From assembly GCF_900172315.1 (NCBI RefSeq), contig NZ_FWFV01000002.1, positions 432,244 to 496,243 on the forward strand: a DNA stretch of 64,000 bases. The letters are read 5' to 3'. Made by a program: the position numbers and the translations under genes. The notes below the pieces were generated by a model that was given only the letters and a program-made list of their open reading frames with translations, searched no databases and was not told where the DNA came from. Below, in pieces: positions 53,500 to 63,383 of the stretch (the first letter of the stretch is position 1; each line of letters opens with the position of its first letter). The stretch is from Palleronia marisminoris. GTDB lineage: Bacteria > Pseudomonadota > Alphaproteobacteria > Rhodobacterales > Rhodobacteraceae.

Positions 53500-54075
53500 T
53501 TACGCCTCCTCGGCGACTTGGCTCGAGGCGTCAGGCTGCTGATCCCGCTTGGGCAGGATGTCGGCAACCTTCTTGCCACGGCGTTGTGCCACGGAACGCG
53601 GGGACGTCTGATTTCTCAGGCCATCCAGCGTGGCGCGGATCATGTTGTACGGGTTCTGCGAGCCGTTCGACTTCGCGACCACGTCCTGAACGCCCAGCAT
53701 CTCGAACACGGCGCGCATCGGACCACCGGCGATGATGCCGGTACCTTGCGGCGCGGTCCGCATGACAACCTTGCCGGCGCCGTGACGGCCGAGGCCGTCG
53801 TGGTGCAGCGTGCGGCCATCGCGCAGGGGGACGCGGATCATGTTGCGCTTGGCGGACTCGGTGGCCTTGCGGATGGCCTCGGGGACCTCCTTGGCCTTGC
53901 CCTTGCCGAAGCCCACACGGCCCCGCTGGTCGCCAACGACGACGAGCGCGGCGAAGCCGAAGCGCTTACCACCCTTGACGGTCTTCGACACGCGGTTGAT
54001 CGCAACAAGGCGATCGGCGAATTCCGGGGTCTCGTCGCGCTCGCGACGATTGTTCCGGCGATCTTCTCTGGCCAT
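53500..54075 (-). CDS. rpsE: 30S ribosomal protein S5
   Basis: The 191-residue protein from ATG 54075 (GGAAGGAG upstream) has a basic N-terminus. It then has the S5 signature region [20 protein letters not shown], with [19 protein letters not shown] in the C-terminal half. S5 helps decoding accuracy on the small subunit. The frame continues upstream only as spurious sequence. The C-terminus is longer than in E. coli and Ala/Glu-rich. Confidence 0.97.
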   Translation of the reverse strand: MAREDRRNNRRERDETPEFADRLVAINRVSKTVKGGKRFGFAALVVVGDQRGRVGFGKGKAKEVPEAIRKATESAKRNMIRVPLRDGRTLHHDGLGRHGAGKVVMRTAPQGTGIIAGGPMRAVFEMLGVQDVVAKSNGSQNPYNMIRATLDGLRNQTSPRSVAQRRGKKVADILPKRDQQPDASSQVAEEA

Positions 54076-54175
54076 GCCAGCTCCTTCCGGTTCGGGCCGA
54101 GTGGCCCTTAGAATCCAATCCTGGTGCCCGAAGGCCCGGATCATCGAGGCCGGGGAGGTTCCCCGGCCTGCGCGG

Positions 54176-54535
54176 TCACAGCTTCAGACCACCTTCACGC
54201 GCCGCATCCGCGAGCGCTTTGATGGAGCCGTGGTAGAGGAAGCCACCGCGGTCGAAATAGGCCTCTTCGACCCCCTTCGCCTTGGCGCGTTCCGCGATTG
54301 CGGAGCCGACTTTGGCCGCCGCATCCACGTTGTTCTTGCCGATCACGCCAAGATCCTTCTCGAGGGTCGAGGCGTAAGCCAGCGTGATTCCCTGCACATC
54401 GTCGATGAGCTGGGCGTGGATGTTCTTGTTCGAACGGTGCACGGAAAGCCGGAGCTTCCCGTTGTTCACCTTGCGAAGCTTGTTCCGGACGCGCAGGCGG
54501 CGCTTCTGGAACAGCTGGAGTTTGCTGTTTGCCAT
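54176..54535 (-). CDS. rplR: 50S ribosomal protein L18
   Basis: The 119-residue protein ([18 protein letters not shown], later [20 protein letters not shown]) is a typical L18, a 5S rRNA-binding protein. It lies 12 bases after rplF and 100 bases before rpsE. That 100-base gap holds no gene. Confidence 0.97.
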   Translation of the reverse strand: MANSKLQLFQKRRLRVRNKLRKVNNGKLRLSVHRSNKNIHAQLIDDVQGITLAYASTLEKDLGVIGKNNVDAAAKVGSAIAERAKAKGVEEAYFDRGGFLYHGSIKALADAAREGGLKL

Positions 54536-54547
54536 ATGTCCGGCTCC

Positions 54548-55081
54548 TTACTTCTTCTTGCCTTCCTTACGGAAGATGAACTCGCCCTTATAGCGGATGC
54601 CCTTGCCCTTGTAGGGCTCGGGACGCCGCCAGTCGCGAATGTTCGCGGCGACCTGGCCGACATGCTGCTCGTTGATGCCCTCGACGATGATGTCGGTGGG
54701 CTTGGGAACAGTGACGGTCACGCCCTCGGGAACCTCGAAATCCACGTCGTGGCTGAGGCCAAGGTTCAGTTTCAGGACGTTGCCCTGGATCTGCGCGCGG
54801 TAACCCACGCCCGTGATCTCGAGCTCTTTCTTGAAACCGATCGTCACGCCCTGCACGAGGTTCGCGATGTTGGTCCGGGCCATGCCCCATTGCTGGCGCG
54901 CCCGCTTGGAACTTCCGCGCGGCGTGACGGTGACGGCGTTGTCTTCAACCGCCAGCGTCACGTCGTCCGTGGCCTGGAACGAGCGGGAACCCTTGGGGCC
55001 CTTCACTTCGATCCGTTGACCGTCGATATTCGCCTCGACACCCGAGGGCAGCTCGACGGGACGTTTTCCGATACGAGACAT
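54548..55081 (-). CDS. rplF: 50S ribosomal protein L6
   Basis: The 177-residue protein begins [20 protein letters not shown] and ends with the L6 signature [20 protein letters not shown]. The ATG at 55081 has AGGAGGGAG upstream. It is one of the 23S-binding proteins near the factor-binding site. Confidence 0.97.
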   Translation of the reverse strand: MSRIGKRPVELPSGVEANIDGQRIEVKGPKGSRSFQATDDVTLAVEDNAVTVTPRGSSKRARQQWGMARTNIANLVQGVTIGFKKELEITGVGYRAQIQGNVLKLNLGLSHDVDFEVPEGVTVTVPKPTDIIVEGINEQHVGQVAANIRDWRRPEPYKGKGIRYKGEFIFRKEGKKK

Positions 55082-55091
55082 TTCTCCCTCC

Positions 55092-55484
55092 TTAGAATAC
55101 GGTGCAGAGCACTTCGCCGCCAACATTGGCGGTGCGAGCAGCCTGGTCCGACATCACGCCCCGGGGGGTCGAGACGATCGAAACGCCGAGGCCCTGACGG
55201 ACCGACGGAATGTCCGACACGCCCATGTAGACGCGGCGGCCAGGCTTGGAAACGCGCTTGATTTCCTTGATGACCGGATCGCCCTCGTAATACTTGAGGG
55301 AGATCTCGATGATCGGGTGGCCCCGGTCGTCGGTCATGTCTTCGTAGCCGCGGATATAGCCCTCGGCCTGCAGCACATCGAGGACCCAGGCGCGAAGCTT
55401 GGAGGCCGGCGTGCGGACGGTGGACTTGCCGCGCATTTGCGCGTTGCGGATGCGGGTCAGCATATCGCCGAGAGGATCGTTCAT
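55092..55484 (-). CDS. rpsH: 30S ribosomal protein S8
   Basis: The 130-residue protein begins [20 protein letters not shown] and ends with [18 protein letters not shown] and GGEVLCTVF. Two adjacent ATGs (55487 and 55484) follow AGGAGGG; the second gives the usual family N-terminus. In other bacteria S8 binds the spc mRNA to repress it; I did not identify such a site here. Confidence 0.97.
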   Translation of the reverse strand: MNDPLGDMLTRIRNAQMRGKSTVRTPASKLRAWVLDVLQAEGYIRGYEDMTDDRGHPIIEISLKYYEGDPVIKEIKRVSKPGRRVYMGVSDIPSVRQGLGVSIVSTPRGVMSDQAARTANVGGEVLCTVF

Positions 55485-55499
55485 CATTTGTAACCCTCC

Positions 55500-55805
55500 T
55501 TACCAGCTCGACTTGACCATGCCGGGGATCTGGCCTTGCGAGCCCAGGTCCCGGAGCGCGATCCGGCTCATTCTCAGCTTGCGGTAGTAGCCGTGGGGAC
55601 GGCCGGTAAGCTGACAACGGTTATGCAGACGGGTAGCCGACGAGTTGCGCGGCAGTTTGGCCAGCTTCAGCTGGGCCTTGAACCGCTCTTCCATCGGCTT
55701 CTCTTCATCGCGAGCGACTTCCTTCAAAGCGGCACGCTTGGCGGCATACTTGTCCACCAGAGCCTGACGCTTCTTCTCGCGTTCGATCATTGCTTTCTTG
55801 GCCAT
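55500..55805 (-). CDS. rpsN: 30S ribosomal protein S14 (zinc-free type)
   Basis: The 101-residue protein begins [19 protein letters not shown] and ends [19 protein letters not shown] with [19 protein letters not shown]. It lacks the CxxC zinc pairs of the short S14 form, so it is the long C-minus type usual in proteobacteria. Confidence 0.97.
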   Translation of the reverse strand: MAKKAMIEREKKRQALVDKYAAKRAALKEVARDEEKPMEERFKAQLKLAKLPRNSSATRLHNRCQLTGRPHGYYRKLRMSRIALRDLGSQGQIPGMVKSSW

Positions 55806-55822
55806 GATATTCCTTCCCAGGC

Positions 55823-56383
55823 TCAGCTGCTGAACGGCATGTTGAAATGCTTCAACAGCGCCTTGGCTTCCGCGTCGGTCTTGGCGGTGGTGACGATGAT
55901 GACGTCCATGCCCCAGACTTCGTCCACTTGGTCGAAGTTGATCTCGGGGAAGACGATGTGTTCCTTGATGCCCATGGCGAAGTTGCCGTAGCCGTCGAAG
56001 GACGGCTTCACGCCACGGAAGTCACGCACGCGCGGCAGCGCGATCGTGACGAAACGATCGAGGAAATCGTACATCCGGTCACCACGAAGGGTCACCTTCG
56101 CGCCGAGCGGCATGTCCTCACGCACCCGGAAGCCCGCGATGGACTTTTTGGCCTTGGTGATGACCGCCTTCTGACCTGCGATCTTCGTCAGGTCGTCGGC
56201 AGCCGACTTCGCCTTCTTGGAGTCCCGAACGGCCTCGGAGCCCGCGCCGATGTTCAGCACAATCTTCTCGAGACGCGGCACCTGCATGGCGTTCTTGTAG
56301 GAGAATTCCTCCTTCAGAGCCGCACGGATGTCGTCGCGGAACTTCGCCTTGAGACGCGGGGTGTAGTTTGCTTGGTCGAGCAT
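55823..56383 (-). CDS. rplE: 50S ribosomal protein L5
   Basis: The 186-residue protein has [20 protein letters not shown], then [20 protein letters not shown] and [20 protein letters not shown], all typical of L5. It binds 5S rRNA. Its start overlaps the rplX stop by one base. Confidence 0.97.
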   Translation of the reverse strand: MLDQANYTPRLKAKFRDDIRAALKEEFSYKNAMQVPRLEKIVLNIGAGSEAVRDSKKAKSAADDLTKIAGQKAVITKAKKSIAGFRVREDMPLGAKVTLRGDRMYDFLDRFVTIALPRVRDFRGVKPSFDGYGNFAMGIKEHIVFPEINFDQVDEVWGMDVIIVTTAKTDAEAKALLKHFNMPFSS

Positions 56384-56688
56384 CAGATCGCGTCTCCCGT
56401 GGTCTTGGCGAAGCGGACCTTCTTGCCGTCTTCCTCACGGAAGCCGATGCGGGTCGCCTTGCCGTTGGCGTCGATGAGGGCGAGGTTCGACAGGTCGATG
56501 GGCATCGCCTTGGGCGTGCGACCGCCCTGGCTCGTCTGGCTCTGACGCACGTGGCGGATGGCGACATTCACGCCCTCGACCACGGCCTTGCCCTTCGCGG
56601 GCAGAACCGTCTGGATCTCGCCCTGCTTGCCCTTGTCCTTGCCGGCAAGGACGATGACCTTGTCACCTTTGCGGAGTTTGGCAGCCAT
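56383..56688 (-). CDS. rplX: 50S ribosomal protein L24
   Basis: The 101-residue KOW-motif protein begins [20 protein letters not shown] and has [21 protein letters not shown]24 initiates 50S assembly. One-base overlaps on both sides (rplN, rplE) show coupled translation. Confidence 0.97.
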   Translation of the reverse strand: MAAKLRKGDKVIVLAGKDKGKQGEIQTVLPAKGKAVVEGVNVAIRHVRQSQTSQGGRTPKAMPIDLSNLALIDANGKATRIGFREEDGKKVRFAKTTGDAI

Positions 56689-57056
56689 TACAGCACCTCC
56701 GGAGCAAGCGAGATGATCTTCATGTAGTTCTTGGCACGAAGCTCACGCACCACCGGCCCAAAGATACGGGTTCCGACGGGCTCGCCGTTGTTGTTGAGGA
56801 TCACGGCGGCGTTGCGATCGAAACGGATCGCGGTGCCGTCTTCGCGGCGCACTTCCTTGGCGGTGCGCACGACGACGGCCTTGCGCACATCGCCTTTCTT
56901 GACGCGGCCGCGCGGAATGGCCTCTTTCACCGAGACGACGATGACGTCGCCCACGGAGGCATATTTCCGCTTCGACCCGCCGAGGACCTTGATGCACTGA
57001 ACCTTCCGGGCTCCGGAATTGTCAGCGACATCCAGATTGGTCTGCATCTGGATCAT
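56688..57056 (-). CDS. rplN: 50S ribosomal protein L14
   Basis: The 122-residue protein begins [20 protein letters not shown] and has [20 protein letters not shown], with the L14 signature. It has normal length. The 86-base gap to rpsQ contains a hairpin. Confidence 0.98.
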   Translation of the reverse strand: MIQMQTNLDVADNSGARKVQCIKVLGGSKRKYASVGDVIVVSVKEAIPRGRVKKGDVRKAVVVRTAKEVRREDGTAIRFDRNAAVILNNNGEPVGTRIFGPVVRELRAKNYMKIISLAPEVL

Positions 57057-57109
57057 GGATGTGTCTCCCGACCTTCAGGGACTCTCGCCCTGGGGTTTCG
57101 CTAATGGAA

Positions 57110-57130
57110 CCGGGGCCGCGTGGGCCCCGG
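57110..57130 (-). other. intercistronic hairpin between rpsQ and rplN
   Basis: An 8-bp perfect stem (CCGGGGCC / GGCCCCGG) with a 5-base loop lies in the 86-base gap between rpsQ and rplN. No T-run follows, so mRNA processing or attenuation is more likely than termination. Confidence 0.45.
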
Positions 57131-57142
57131 ATGGACGACCGA

Positions 57143-57472
57143 TCAGTGTTCGGCCGCTTCCTTCTCTTCATGGCGCTGCTCGTCGGACACCTGCTGTGCC
57201 TTGGCAGACTCGGCCTTCTCGGAGAGATAGGCCTGCATCATCTCGTCCGTCATGACTTCCCAACGCTTCGTCTTCGAGCGCGGTGCACATTCACGGATGC
57301 TTACCTTGTCACCGACGTTGAACTGATTGGTCTCGTCGTGGGCACGGTACTTCTTCGACTTGCGAATCGTCTTCTTGTAGATCGGGTGCGTCAGGCGACG
57401 CTCGACCGAGACGGTCACGGTCTGCTCGTTCTGGTTCGAGGTGACGACGCCGTTGAGGATACGCTTCGGCAT
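57143..57472 (-). CDS. rpsQ: 30S ribosomal protein S17 with an extended C-terminus
   Basis: Residues 1 to about 76 are a normal S17 ([20 protein letters not shown], then [20 protein letters not shown]). The protein then continues for about 30 residues, a Glu/Ala/Gln-rich tail ending in [10 protein letters not shown]17 binds 16S rRNA early in assembly. The tail has no known role. The gene follows rpmC by four bases. Confidence 0.96.
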   Translation of the reverse strand: MPKRILNGVVTSNQNEQTVTVSVERRLTHPIYKKTIRKSKKYRAHDETNQFNVGDKVSIRECAPRSKTKRWEVMTDEMMQAYLSEKAESAKAQQVSDEQRHEEKEAAEH

Positions 57473-57476
57473 GGTC

Positions 57477-57692
57477 TCAGGCCTCCGACTTGGCGGCGTC
57501 GCGCGCCTTTTCGTTCAGAATCGTCTGCACCCGGGCGACGTCACGGCGGACGATGCGCATGCGGGCGGTGTTCTCGAGCTGGTTCGTGGCCTGCTGGAAG
57601 CGCAGGTTGAACTGCTCTTTCTTGAGCTGTCCGAGCTGATCACGCAGCTCGTCCGGAGTCTTGCCCCGGAGGTCTTGGGCGTCGAGCGCCAT
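57477..57692 (-). CDS. rpmC: 50S ribosomal protein L29
   Basis: I chose the ATG at 57692 with AAGGAG upstream; an upstream ATG (57716) would add 8 residues. The 71-residue helical protein has [20 protein letters not shown] and [20 protein letters not shown]. It lies near the peptide tunnel exit. It is separated from rplP by two non-ribosomal genes and may have its own promoter. Confidence 0.96.
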   Translation of the reverse strand: MALDAQDLRGKTPDELRDQLGQLKKEQFNLRFQQATNQLENTARMRIVRRDVARVQTILNEKARDAAKSEA

Positions 57693-57782
57693 CGCGGTCT
57701 CCTTCGTCAACATCACCGGTGGGCCCCTGTTCGATACCGCGTCGGGGTCACCCTGATTCCCGGTGGAGGTAGGTGAACGGTC

Positions 57783-57811
57783 CCTATAGGGGCATCCCGT
57801 TCGGGACGCAA
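57783..57811 (-). promoter_or_regulatory. possible internal promoter upstream of rpmC
   Basis: On the minus strand TTGCGT (57811-57806) and TATAGG (57788-57783) are 17 bases apart. They lie in the 174-base gap between the oxygenase gene and rpmC. The match is modest. A promoter here would keep rpmC-rpmD expressed despite the inserted genes. Confidence 0.35.
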
Positions 57812-57866
57812 CCCGTCCAATATCGGCAGGCGGCTGGGCCGCCCCCGTTCACGCCGGGAGCTGAGA

Positions 57867-58487
57867 TCATACCCACTTGTAGTTGAAGCTGACGCTGATC
57901 CGCTCCTCTTCGGCCAAGTTCATCGGCACTTCGTGGCGAAGCCAACTCTCCCACAGGAGCACCTCGCCCACCTCCGGCGCGACATAGCGGAACGTCTTCA
58001 ACTCGTCCGCCGCATCCTTCCGGCGCGGCGGTGCCGCCATCATCATCGGAAAGCGCGGGTCCTCGAACTTGATGGCGCTCGTCCCCTTCGGCATCGCGAC
58101 ATAGGTCGTGCCCGAAATCACCGAATGGGGATGGAGATGGCCGGAATGGCTGCCACCTTCAGGCAGAATGTTGATCCAGAGATCCTCGAGCTCAAGTCGC
58201 CCTTCGCCCAAGTCGAAGCACAGTTCCTCGGAAAAGGCTGCCACGTGGGCGTCGAGCGACTTCACCAGATCAGCGAAAATCGGCATCCGCCACGCCAGAT
58301 CAGTCAACGACGCGTAGGAGGTGTAGCCGGGATAGCCGTTCTCTTCGCACCATTCCTGCCCCGCCTCGTCATCCTCGGCGATGGAGTAGCACGTCGCTTC
58401 CAACTCGGGCTGGTCTATTGCAGGACCATGCTCCCCGAGCGGAGCGCGATAGAGGCGGGTCACGAAGAGGGATGACAAATCGGGCAT
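57867..58487 (-). CDS. 2OG-Fe(II) oxygenase-like protein (TIGR02466 type) inside the ribosomal cluster
   Basis: The 206-residue protein has a His-rich strand GGSHSGHLHPHSVISGTTYV near residues 111-130, then KFEDPRFPMM and a second metal/co-substrate region LLWESWLRHEVPMN near residue 185. It ends RISVSFNYKWV. This is the pattern of the TIGR02466 putative 2-oxoglutarate/Fe(II) oxygenases. The gene sits between rplP and rpmC on the same strand. Hydroxylation of a ribosomal or translation protein is a tempting but untested idea. No signal peptide, so it should act in the cytoplasm. Confidence 0.85.
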   Translation of the reverse strand: MPDLSSLFVTRLYRAPLGEHGPAIDQPELEATCYSIAEDDEAGQEWCEENGYPGYTSYASLTDLAWRMPIFADLVKSLDAHVAAFSEELCFDLGEGRLELEDLWINILPEGGSHSGHLHPHSVISGTTYVAMPKGTSAIKFEDPRFPMMMAAPPRRKDAADELKTFRYVAPEVGEVLLWESWLRHEVPMNLAEEERISVSFNYKWV

Positions 58488-58553
58488 GGCGGACCTTGGA
58501 AGAGGTGAGTTCTACTTGGCGTTCTGGTTACCCGCGACACGCAGAAAATGAAA

Positions 58554-58757
58554 CTACGGACAGGTCGGCTCGGGACCATAATAGATGAACCCCGCTACAC
58601 CATCGGACGTCAGGCGCGCCCGCATCCAGCAACGGCGCGAGATCTCCTGGACGTTCAGGTGGGGCATCATCGCGGCCGGGTCGGCGGCGGCCATCCGCTC
58701 GGTGCAGGCGCGGTAGACCGTCATGCGACCCCGCAAAAACACCACGTACCGCGCCAT
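58554..58757 (-). CDS. 67-residue uncharacterised protein between rplP and the oxygenase gene
   Basis: The frame from ATG 58757 (AGGGA upstream) encodes a basic, Met- and Ala-rich protein: ARYVVFLRGRMTVYRACTER, later HLNVQEISRRCWMRARL, ending GFIYYGPEPTCP. Codon use is like its neighbours. It is on the ribosomal strand, after the hairpin that follows rplP and 66 bases before the oxygenase gene. I do not recognise it. A start at 58724 (56 residues) is possible. Confidence 0.55.
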   Translation of the reverse strand: MARYVVFLRGRMTVYRACTERMAAADPAAMMPHLNVQEISRRCWMRARLTSDGVAGFIYYGPEPTCP

Positions 58758-58778
58758 GCGTCCCTACTCATTAACGAC

Positions 58779-58812
58779 CGAAGCCCCCGCCGATCACTCG
58801 ACGGGGGCTTCG
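58779..58812 (-). terminator. hairpin after rplP
   Basis: An 11-bp perfect stem (CGAAGCCCCCG / CGGGGGCTTCG) with a 12-base loop begins 20 bases after the rplP stop on the minus strand. There is no strong T-run, so partial termination or attenuation between rplP and the inserted genes is likely. Confidence 0.6.
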
Positions 58813-58832
58813 AAACTTGCACGACGACCGGA

Positions 58833-59246
58833 TTACCAGTCTTCGCGGGCAACCACGCGGGTCTTGATCGGCAGCTTCATCGCCGCAAGGCGAAGGGCCT
58901 CGCGGGCGACTCCATCCGTCACGCCGTCAAGCTCGAACATCACGCGGCCGGGCTTGACCTTCGCGGTCCAGCGATCGACCGAACCCTTGCCTTTACCCAT
59001 ACGAACTTCGATGGGCTTGGCGGTCACGGGCACGTCCGGGAAGATCCGGATCCACACACGGCCTTGACGCTTCATGTGACGCGTCATGGCACGACGGGCG
59101 GCCTCGATCTGGCGTGCGGTGATACGCTCGGGCTCGACAGCCTTCAGACCGAACGACCCGAAGTTCAGGTCAGACCCGCCCTTCGCGTCGCCGTGGATCC
59201 GGCCCTTGTGCATCTTGCGGAATTTTGTGCGCTTCGGTTGAAGCAT
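58833..59246 (-). CDS. rplP: 50S ribosomal protein L16
   Basis: The 137-residue protein begins [20 protein letters not shown] and has [20 protein letters not shown] and [20 protein letters not shown], as in L16. It lies near the peptidyl-transferase centre. Here it is separated from rpmC, its usual next gene, by about 1.1 kb. Confidence 0.98.
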   Translation of the reverse strand: MLQPKRTKFRKMHKGRIHGDAKGGSDLNFGSFGLKAVEPERITARQIEAARRAMTRHMKRQGRVWIRIFPDVPVTAKPIEVRMGKGKGSVDRWTAKVKPGRVMFELDGVTDGVAREALRLAAMKLPIKTRVVAREDW

Positions 59247-59258
59247 GGCTAGCCCTCC

Positions 59259-59966
59259 TTAGCGACGGCCGCCGGCGCCGCGAGGCGTCGGGCCGTCTTG
59301 CAGTTCCTGGGCGCGGCGGTCACGGGCCTGCGGATCATGCTCGAGGATCTCGCCTTTGAAGATCCAGACCTTGATCCCGATGATCCCGTAAGCCGTCTTC
59401 GCCTCGATGTTCGCGAAGTCGATATCGGCGCGGAGCGTGTGCAGCGGCACCCGACCTTCGCGATACCACTCCGTCCGCGCGATCTCGGCGCCGCCGAGGC
59501 GGCCGGCGAGGTTCACACGGATACCGAGCGCACCCATGCGCATGGCGTTCTGGACGGAGCGCTTCATCGCGCGGCGGAACGATACCCGGCGCTCGAGCTG
59601 CTGAGCGATCGACTCGCCGACCAGCGTGGCGTCGAGCTCGGGCTTGCGAACTTCGACCACGTTCAGGTGCAGTTCGCTATCGGTCATCTTCGACAGCTTC
59701 TTGCGCAGCGTCTCGATATCCGCGCCCTTCTTGCCGATGATGACGCCCGGACGAGCCGTGTGGATCGTGACGCGGCACTTGCGGTGCGGACGCTCTATGA
59801 TCACGCGGCTGATGCCGGCAGCCTTGCACTCTTCCTTGATGAACTCGCGGATCGCGATGTCCTCCAGGAGGAGGTCGCCGTAATCCTTCGTGTCGGCATA
59901 CCAGCGGCTGTCCCAGGTCCGGTTGACCTGGAGCCGCATGCCGATCGGGTTGACCTTGTTACCCAT
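59259..59966 (-). CDS. rpsC: 30S ribosomal protein S3
   Basis: The 235-residue protein has a KH domain with [19 protein letters not shown] near residue 65. The C-terminal domain has [20 protein letters not shown] and [17 protein letters not shown]. It forms part of the mRNA entry site. Its start overlaps the rplV stop by one base. Confidence 0.98.
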   Translation of the reverse strand: MGNKVNPIGMRLQVNRTWDSRWYADTKDYGDLLLEDIAIREFIKEECKAAGISRVIIERPHRKCRVTIHTARPGVIIGKKGADIETLRKKLSKMTDSELHLNVVEVRKPELDATLVGESIAQQLERRVSFRRAMKRSVQNAMRMGALGIRVNLAGRLGGAEIARTEWYREGRVPLHTLRADIDFANIEAKTAYGIIGIKVWIFKGEILEHDPQARDRRAQELQDGPTPRGAGGRR

Positions 59967-60346
59967 CAGGCTTGCTCCTCGACTTGGCGGACCTTGATCG
60001 TGATTTCCGAGAACGGCTTGACGATTTTGCCGAACCGGCCACGCGCCCGCGGACGACCGCGCTTCATCACCAGGTTCTTGCCCACGTAAGCCTCGGCGAC
60101 GACGAGTTCATCGACGTCGAGATTGTGGTTGTTCTCGGCATTCGCGATGGCGGATTGCAGGCACTTCTTCACGTCGAGCGCGATGCGCTTCTTCGAGAAT
60201 GTCAGGTCCTGCAGGGCCTTCTCGACTTTCTTGCCACGGATCAGGCCGGCCACGAGGTTCAGCTTCTGCGGAGAAGTGCGGAGCATCCGCGTCTTCGCCA
60301 TCGCCTCGTTTTCGGCCACGCGGCGGGGATTCTTTTCCTGCGCCAT
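59966..60346 (-). CDS. rplV: 50S ribosomal protein L22
   Basis: The 126-residue protein has [20 protein letters not shown] and the tunnel-loop region [21 protein letters not shown]22 lines the exit tunnel. It lies between rpsS and rpsC, with four bases to rpsS. Confidence 0.98.
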   Translation of the reverse strand: MAQEKNPRRVAENEAMAKTRMLRTSPQKLNLVAGLIRGKKVEKALQDLTFSKKRIALDVKKCLQSAIANAENNHNLDVDELVVAEAYVGKNLVMKRGRPRARGRFGKIVKPFSEITIKVRQVEEQA

Positions 60347-60350
60347 TGGC

Positions 60351-60629
60351 TTACTTCCTCTTGGCTTTCTTGTCCGCGGCGTGACCGTAGTAGGTCCGCG
60401 TCGGAGAGTATTCGCCGAATTTCTGGCCGATCATGTCTTCGGTCACGTTCACCGGCACATGCTTCTTGCCGTTGTACACACCGAAGGTGAGGCCGACGAA
60501 TTGCGGCAGGATGGTGGAGCGGCGCGACCAGATCTTGATGACCTCGTTGCGGCCCGACTCGCGGGTTTTTTCAGCCTTCTTGAGGACATAGCTGTCGACA
60601 AAAGGCCCTTTCCAGACGGAACGAGACAT
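60351..60629 (-). CDS. rpsS: 30S ribosomal protein S19
   Basis: The 92-residue protein begins [20 protein letters not shown] and has [20 protein letters not shown], a normal S19. It lies three bases after rplB. Confidence 0.98.
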   Translation of the reverse strand: MSRSVWKGPFVDSYVLKKAEKTRESGRNEVIKIWSRRSTILPQFVGLTFGVYNGKKHVPVNVTEDMIGQKFGEYSPTRTYYGHAADKKAKRK

Positions 60630-60632
60630 CGA

Positions 60633-61475
60633 TTACCGGCCTTTCTTGCGAGCGTGACGCGAGCGCACGATGAGCTTCTGCGACGCCTTGTTCTTGTTGC
60701 GGGTGCGCGCGCCCTTGGTGGGCTTGCCCCACGGCGTCACGGGGTGACGGCCGCCCGAGGTCCGACCTTCACCACCACCATGGGGGTGGTCGATCGGGTT
60801 CATGACGACACCTCGAACCGAGGGACGCTTGCCCTGGTGGCGCGACCGGCCGGCCTTGCCGAAGTTCTGGTTCGAGTTGTCCGGGTTGGACACTGCGCCA
60901 ACCGTGGCCATGCATTCCTGGCGAACCAGGCGAAGCTCGCCCGAGGACAGGCGGATCTGCGCGTAGCCACCATCACGACCGACGAACTGGGCATACGTGC
61001 CCGCAGCCCGCGCGATCTGACCGCCCTTGCCGGGCTTCAGTTCGATGTTGTGAACGATGGTACCGATCGGCATGCCCATGAACGGCATCGCGTTGCCGGG
61101 CTTCACGTCGACCTTGCGGCCGGCAATGATCTTGTCACCGACACCAAGGCGTTGCGGCGCCAGGATGTAGCGCTGCTCGCCATCGGTGTACTGGATCAGC
61201 GCGATGAAGGCGGTCCGGTTCGGGTCATATTCGATCCGAACGACGACAGCCTCGACGTCGTGCTTGTTGCGCTTGAAATCGACGACGCGGTAGAGGCGCT
61301 TTGCCCCACCACCGATGCGGCGCATCGTGATACGTCCGGTGTTGTTCCGGCCGCCATGCCTGTTCAAACCCTCGGTGAGGGCCTTTACAGGACGGCCTTT
61401 CCACAGCTCCGAACGGTCGATCAGTACCAGCCCGCGCTGGCCCGGCGTCGTCGGCTTGTACGACTTGAGTGCCAT
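60633..61475 (-). CDS. rplB: 50S ribosomal protein L2
   Basis: The 280-residue protein from ATG 61475 begins [20 protein letters not shown]. It has the L2 C-terminal signature [20 protein letters not shown] with the conserved His. L2 is needed for subunit joining and peptide-bond formation. The longer upstream frame (to 61550) is spurious. A 123-base gap with a hairpin separates it from rplW. Confidence 0.98.
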   Translation of the reverse strand: MALKSYKPTTPGQRGLVLIDRSELWKGRPVKALTEGLNRHGGRNNTGRITMRRIGGGAKRLYRVVDFKRNKHDVEAVVVRIEYDPNRTAFIALIQYTDGEQRYILAPQRLGVGDKIIAGRKVDVKPGNAMPFMGMPIGTIVHNIELKPGKGGQIARAAGTYAQFVGRDGGYAQIRLSSGELRLVRQECMATVGAVSNPDNSNQNFGKAGRSRHQGKRPSVRGVVMNPIDHPHGGGEGRTSGGRHPVTPWGKPTKGARTRNKNKASQKLIVRSRHARKKGR

Positions 61476-61555
61476 GCTTTCTGTCTTCCGTTTCTGTGGC
61501 GACCCTCGATTGTGGGGCCGCGAGTGATGAAGGGCCCCGAAGGTCCCCAAACGAA

Positions 61556-61581
61556 GCGGCCCCGAGTTACCCCAGGGCCGC
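61556..61581 (-). other. intercistronic hairpin between rplW and rplB
   Basis: A 7-bp stem (GCGGCCC / GGGCCGC) with a 12-base loop lies in the 123-base gap between rplW and rplB, just past the rplW stop. No T-run follows. Confidence 0.4.
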
Positions 61582-61598
61582 CAAGATGCAGCCTGCTA

Positions 61599-61895
61599 TT
61601 ACAGGCCCGTAGTCACGTCAATGGTATTGCCCTCTTCGAGGGTCACATACGCTTTCTTGACCGTGTTGCGGCGCCCCATGATGCCACGGAACCGCTTGGC
61701 CTTGCCCTTGGTGATGGTCGTGTTCACGGCCTTCACCTTGACGTTGAACAGGTCTTCGACGGCAGCCTTGATCTCGGGCTTCGAGGCATCCTTGGACACT
61801 TCGAACACCACGGCGCCATGCTCGGACGCCATAGTCGCCTTCTCGGTGATCACGGGCTTCCGGATCACGTCGTAGTGCTTGATCTTGTCGCTCAT
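61599..61895 (-). CDS. rplW: 50S ribosomal protein L23
   Basis: The 98-residue protein has [20 protein letters not shown] and [20 protein letters not shown], as in L23. It forms the docking site for trigger factor and SRP at the tunnel exit. Its start overlaps the rplD stop by four bases. Confidence 0.98.
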   Translation of the reverse strand: MSDKIKHYDVIRKPVITEKATMASEHGAVVFEVSKDASKPEIKAAVEDLFNVKVKAVNTTITKGKAKRFRGIMGRRNTVKKAYVTLEEGNTIDVTTGL

Positions 61896-62512
61896 TTCAG
61901 TCGAGCCTCCAGAGCTTCGATCCCCGCCTTGGTGATCACGAGCGTGTCACGCTTGAGGATGTCGTACACGTTGGCGCCCATCGACGGCAGCACGTCCAGA
62001 CCTTCGAGGTTCTGGGCGGCCTTGGCGAAGTTCTCGTTCACCGACTGACCGTCGATGATGAGCGCGCGCTTCCAGCCCAGCTCCTTGACCTTCGACGCAA
62101 GCATCTTGGTCTTGGCTTCGGCAAGATCGGCCGACTCGATCACGATCAGGTTGCCCTCGCGCGCCTTCGCCGAAAGCGCGTGCTTCAGGCCCAGCTTGCG
62201 GAACTTCTTGGTCAGGTCGTGGCCGTGCGAACGCGGGGTCGGACCCTTGTAGACACCACCCTTGCGGAAGATCGGTGCGTTCCGGTCACCGTGACGAGCG
62301 CCGCCGGTGCCCTTCTGGCGATAGATCTTCTTGGTCGAGTAGCTGGTCTCGGACCGCGTCTTCACCTTGTGGGTGCCCTGCTGCGCGTTGTTGCGCTGCC
62401 AGCGGACCATGCGGTGCAGGATGTCGGCGCGCGGTTCGAGGCCGAAGATCTCGTCGTCGAGATCGACCGAACCGTTCGTCGCGCCGTCGAGCGTCAGGAC
62501 ATCGGTTTTCAT
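61892..62512 (-). CDS. rplD: 50S ribosomal protein L4
   Basis: The 206-residue protein has [20 protein letters not shown] and [20 protein letters not shown], the L4 extended-loop region. It ends [17 protein letters not shown]. In E. coli L4 also represses its own operon. Its start overlaps the rplC stop by four bases. Confidence 0.98.
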   Translation of the reverse strand: MKTDVLTLDGATNGSVDLDDEIFGLEPRADILHRMVRWQRNNAQQGTHKVKTRSETSYSTKKIYRQKGTGGARHGDRNAPIFRKGGVYKGPTPRSHGHDLTKKFRKLGLKHALSAKAREGNLIVIESADLAEAKTKMLASKVKELGWKRALIIDGQSVNENFAKAAQNLEGLDVLPSMGANVYDILKRDTLVITKAGIEALEARLK

Positions 62513-63381
62513 TGGTCACCTTCCTTCTTCTCGGCGTCCGAGTTGTCGGCATCCGACTGCTCTTCCGCGAGGTCGGCCTGGGCCTCCTCGAGGGCGGCCT
62601 CTTCCTGGGCAGCCTGCTCGGCGGCCAGGCGTTCCTGCTCGGCGGCCTCCGCGGCGGCGGCTTCCTCGGCAGCGGCCTGCGCGGCGCGCTCCGCTTCCTC
62701 GGCGGCAGACCGCAGCGCGGCGGGATAGATCACGCCTTCGGGCGTCGGCTTCTTCACCGCGTCCTTGATCGTGACCCAGCCACCCTTCGAGCCGGGAACC
62801 GCGCCCTTGACCATGATCAGGCCACGGTCGGCATCGGTGCGGACGACCTGCAGGTTCTGCGTGGTCACGCGGGCGGCGCCCATGTGACCGGCCATCTTCT
62901 TGCCTTTGAACACCTTGCCGGGATCCTGGCACTGGCCGGTCGAACCGTGCGAGCGGTGCGAGACCGACACGCCGTGCGAGGCACGAAGACCACCGAAGTT
63001 GTGCCGCTTCATGGCCCCCTGGAAGCCCTTACCGATCGAAGTGCCGGAGACGTCGACGAACTGGCCCGCGAAGTAGTGGTTCGCGGTGATCTCTTCGCCC
63101 ACGTCGATCATGTTCTCGGGTGCAACCCGGAACTCGGCGATCTTGCGCTTGGGCTCGACCTTGGCGATCGAGAAGTGGCCGCGCATGGCCTTGGAGACGT
63201 TCTTCGGCTTCGCGTTGCACGCGCCCAGCTGAACGGCCGTGTAGCCGTGGCTTTCGGCGGTGCGCTGCGCAACGACCTGAAGCTTGTCGAGTTGAAGGAC
63301 GGTGACGGGCACTTGCCGGCCATCTTCCTGGAAGATCCGCGTCATGCCGACCTTCTTGGCGATAACACCAGAACGCAGCAT
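62509..63381 (-). CDS. rplC: 50S ribosomal protein L3 with a long acidic C-terminal tail
   Basis: The first 215-220 residues are a normal L3 ([20 protein letters not shown], then [20 protein letters not shown]). They are followed by about 70 residues almost only of Ala, Glu, Gln, Asp and Ser, probably a helix or disordered tail. Total length is 290 against about 209 in E. coli. L3 starts 50S assembly. Ala/Glu tails on L3 are, as I recall, frequent in this order, but no function is known. Confidence 0.97.
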   Translation of the reverse strand: MLRSGVIAKKVGMTRIFQEDGRQVPVTVLQLDKLQVVAQRTAESHGYTAVQLGACNAKPKNVSKAMRGHFSIAKVEPKRKIAEFRVAPENMIDVGEEITANHYFAGQFVDVSGTSIGKGFQGAMKRHNFGGLRASHGVSVSHRSHGSTGQCQDPGKVFKGKKMAGHMGAARVTTQNLQVVRTDADRGLIMVKGAVPGSKGGWVTIKDAVKKPTPEGVIYPAALRSAAEEAERAAQAAAEEAAAAEAAEQERLAAEQAAQEEAALEEAQADLAEEQSDADNSDAEKKEGDQ

Positions 63382-63383
63382 GA

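Noticed and set aside
60123..62048. 641-codon plus-strand frame opposite rplV-rplD
   Set aside because: Antisense of conserved ribosomal protein genes.
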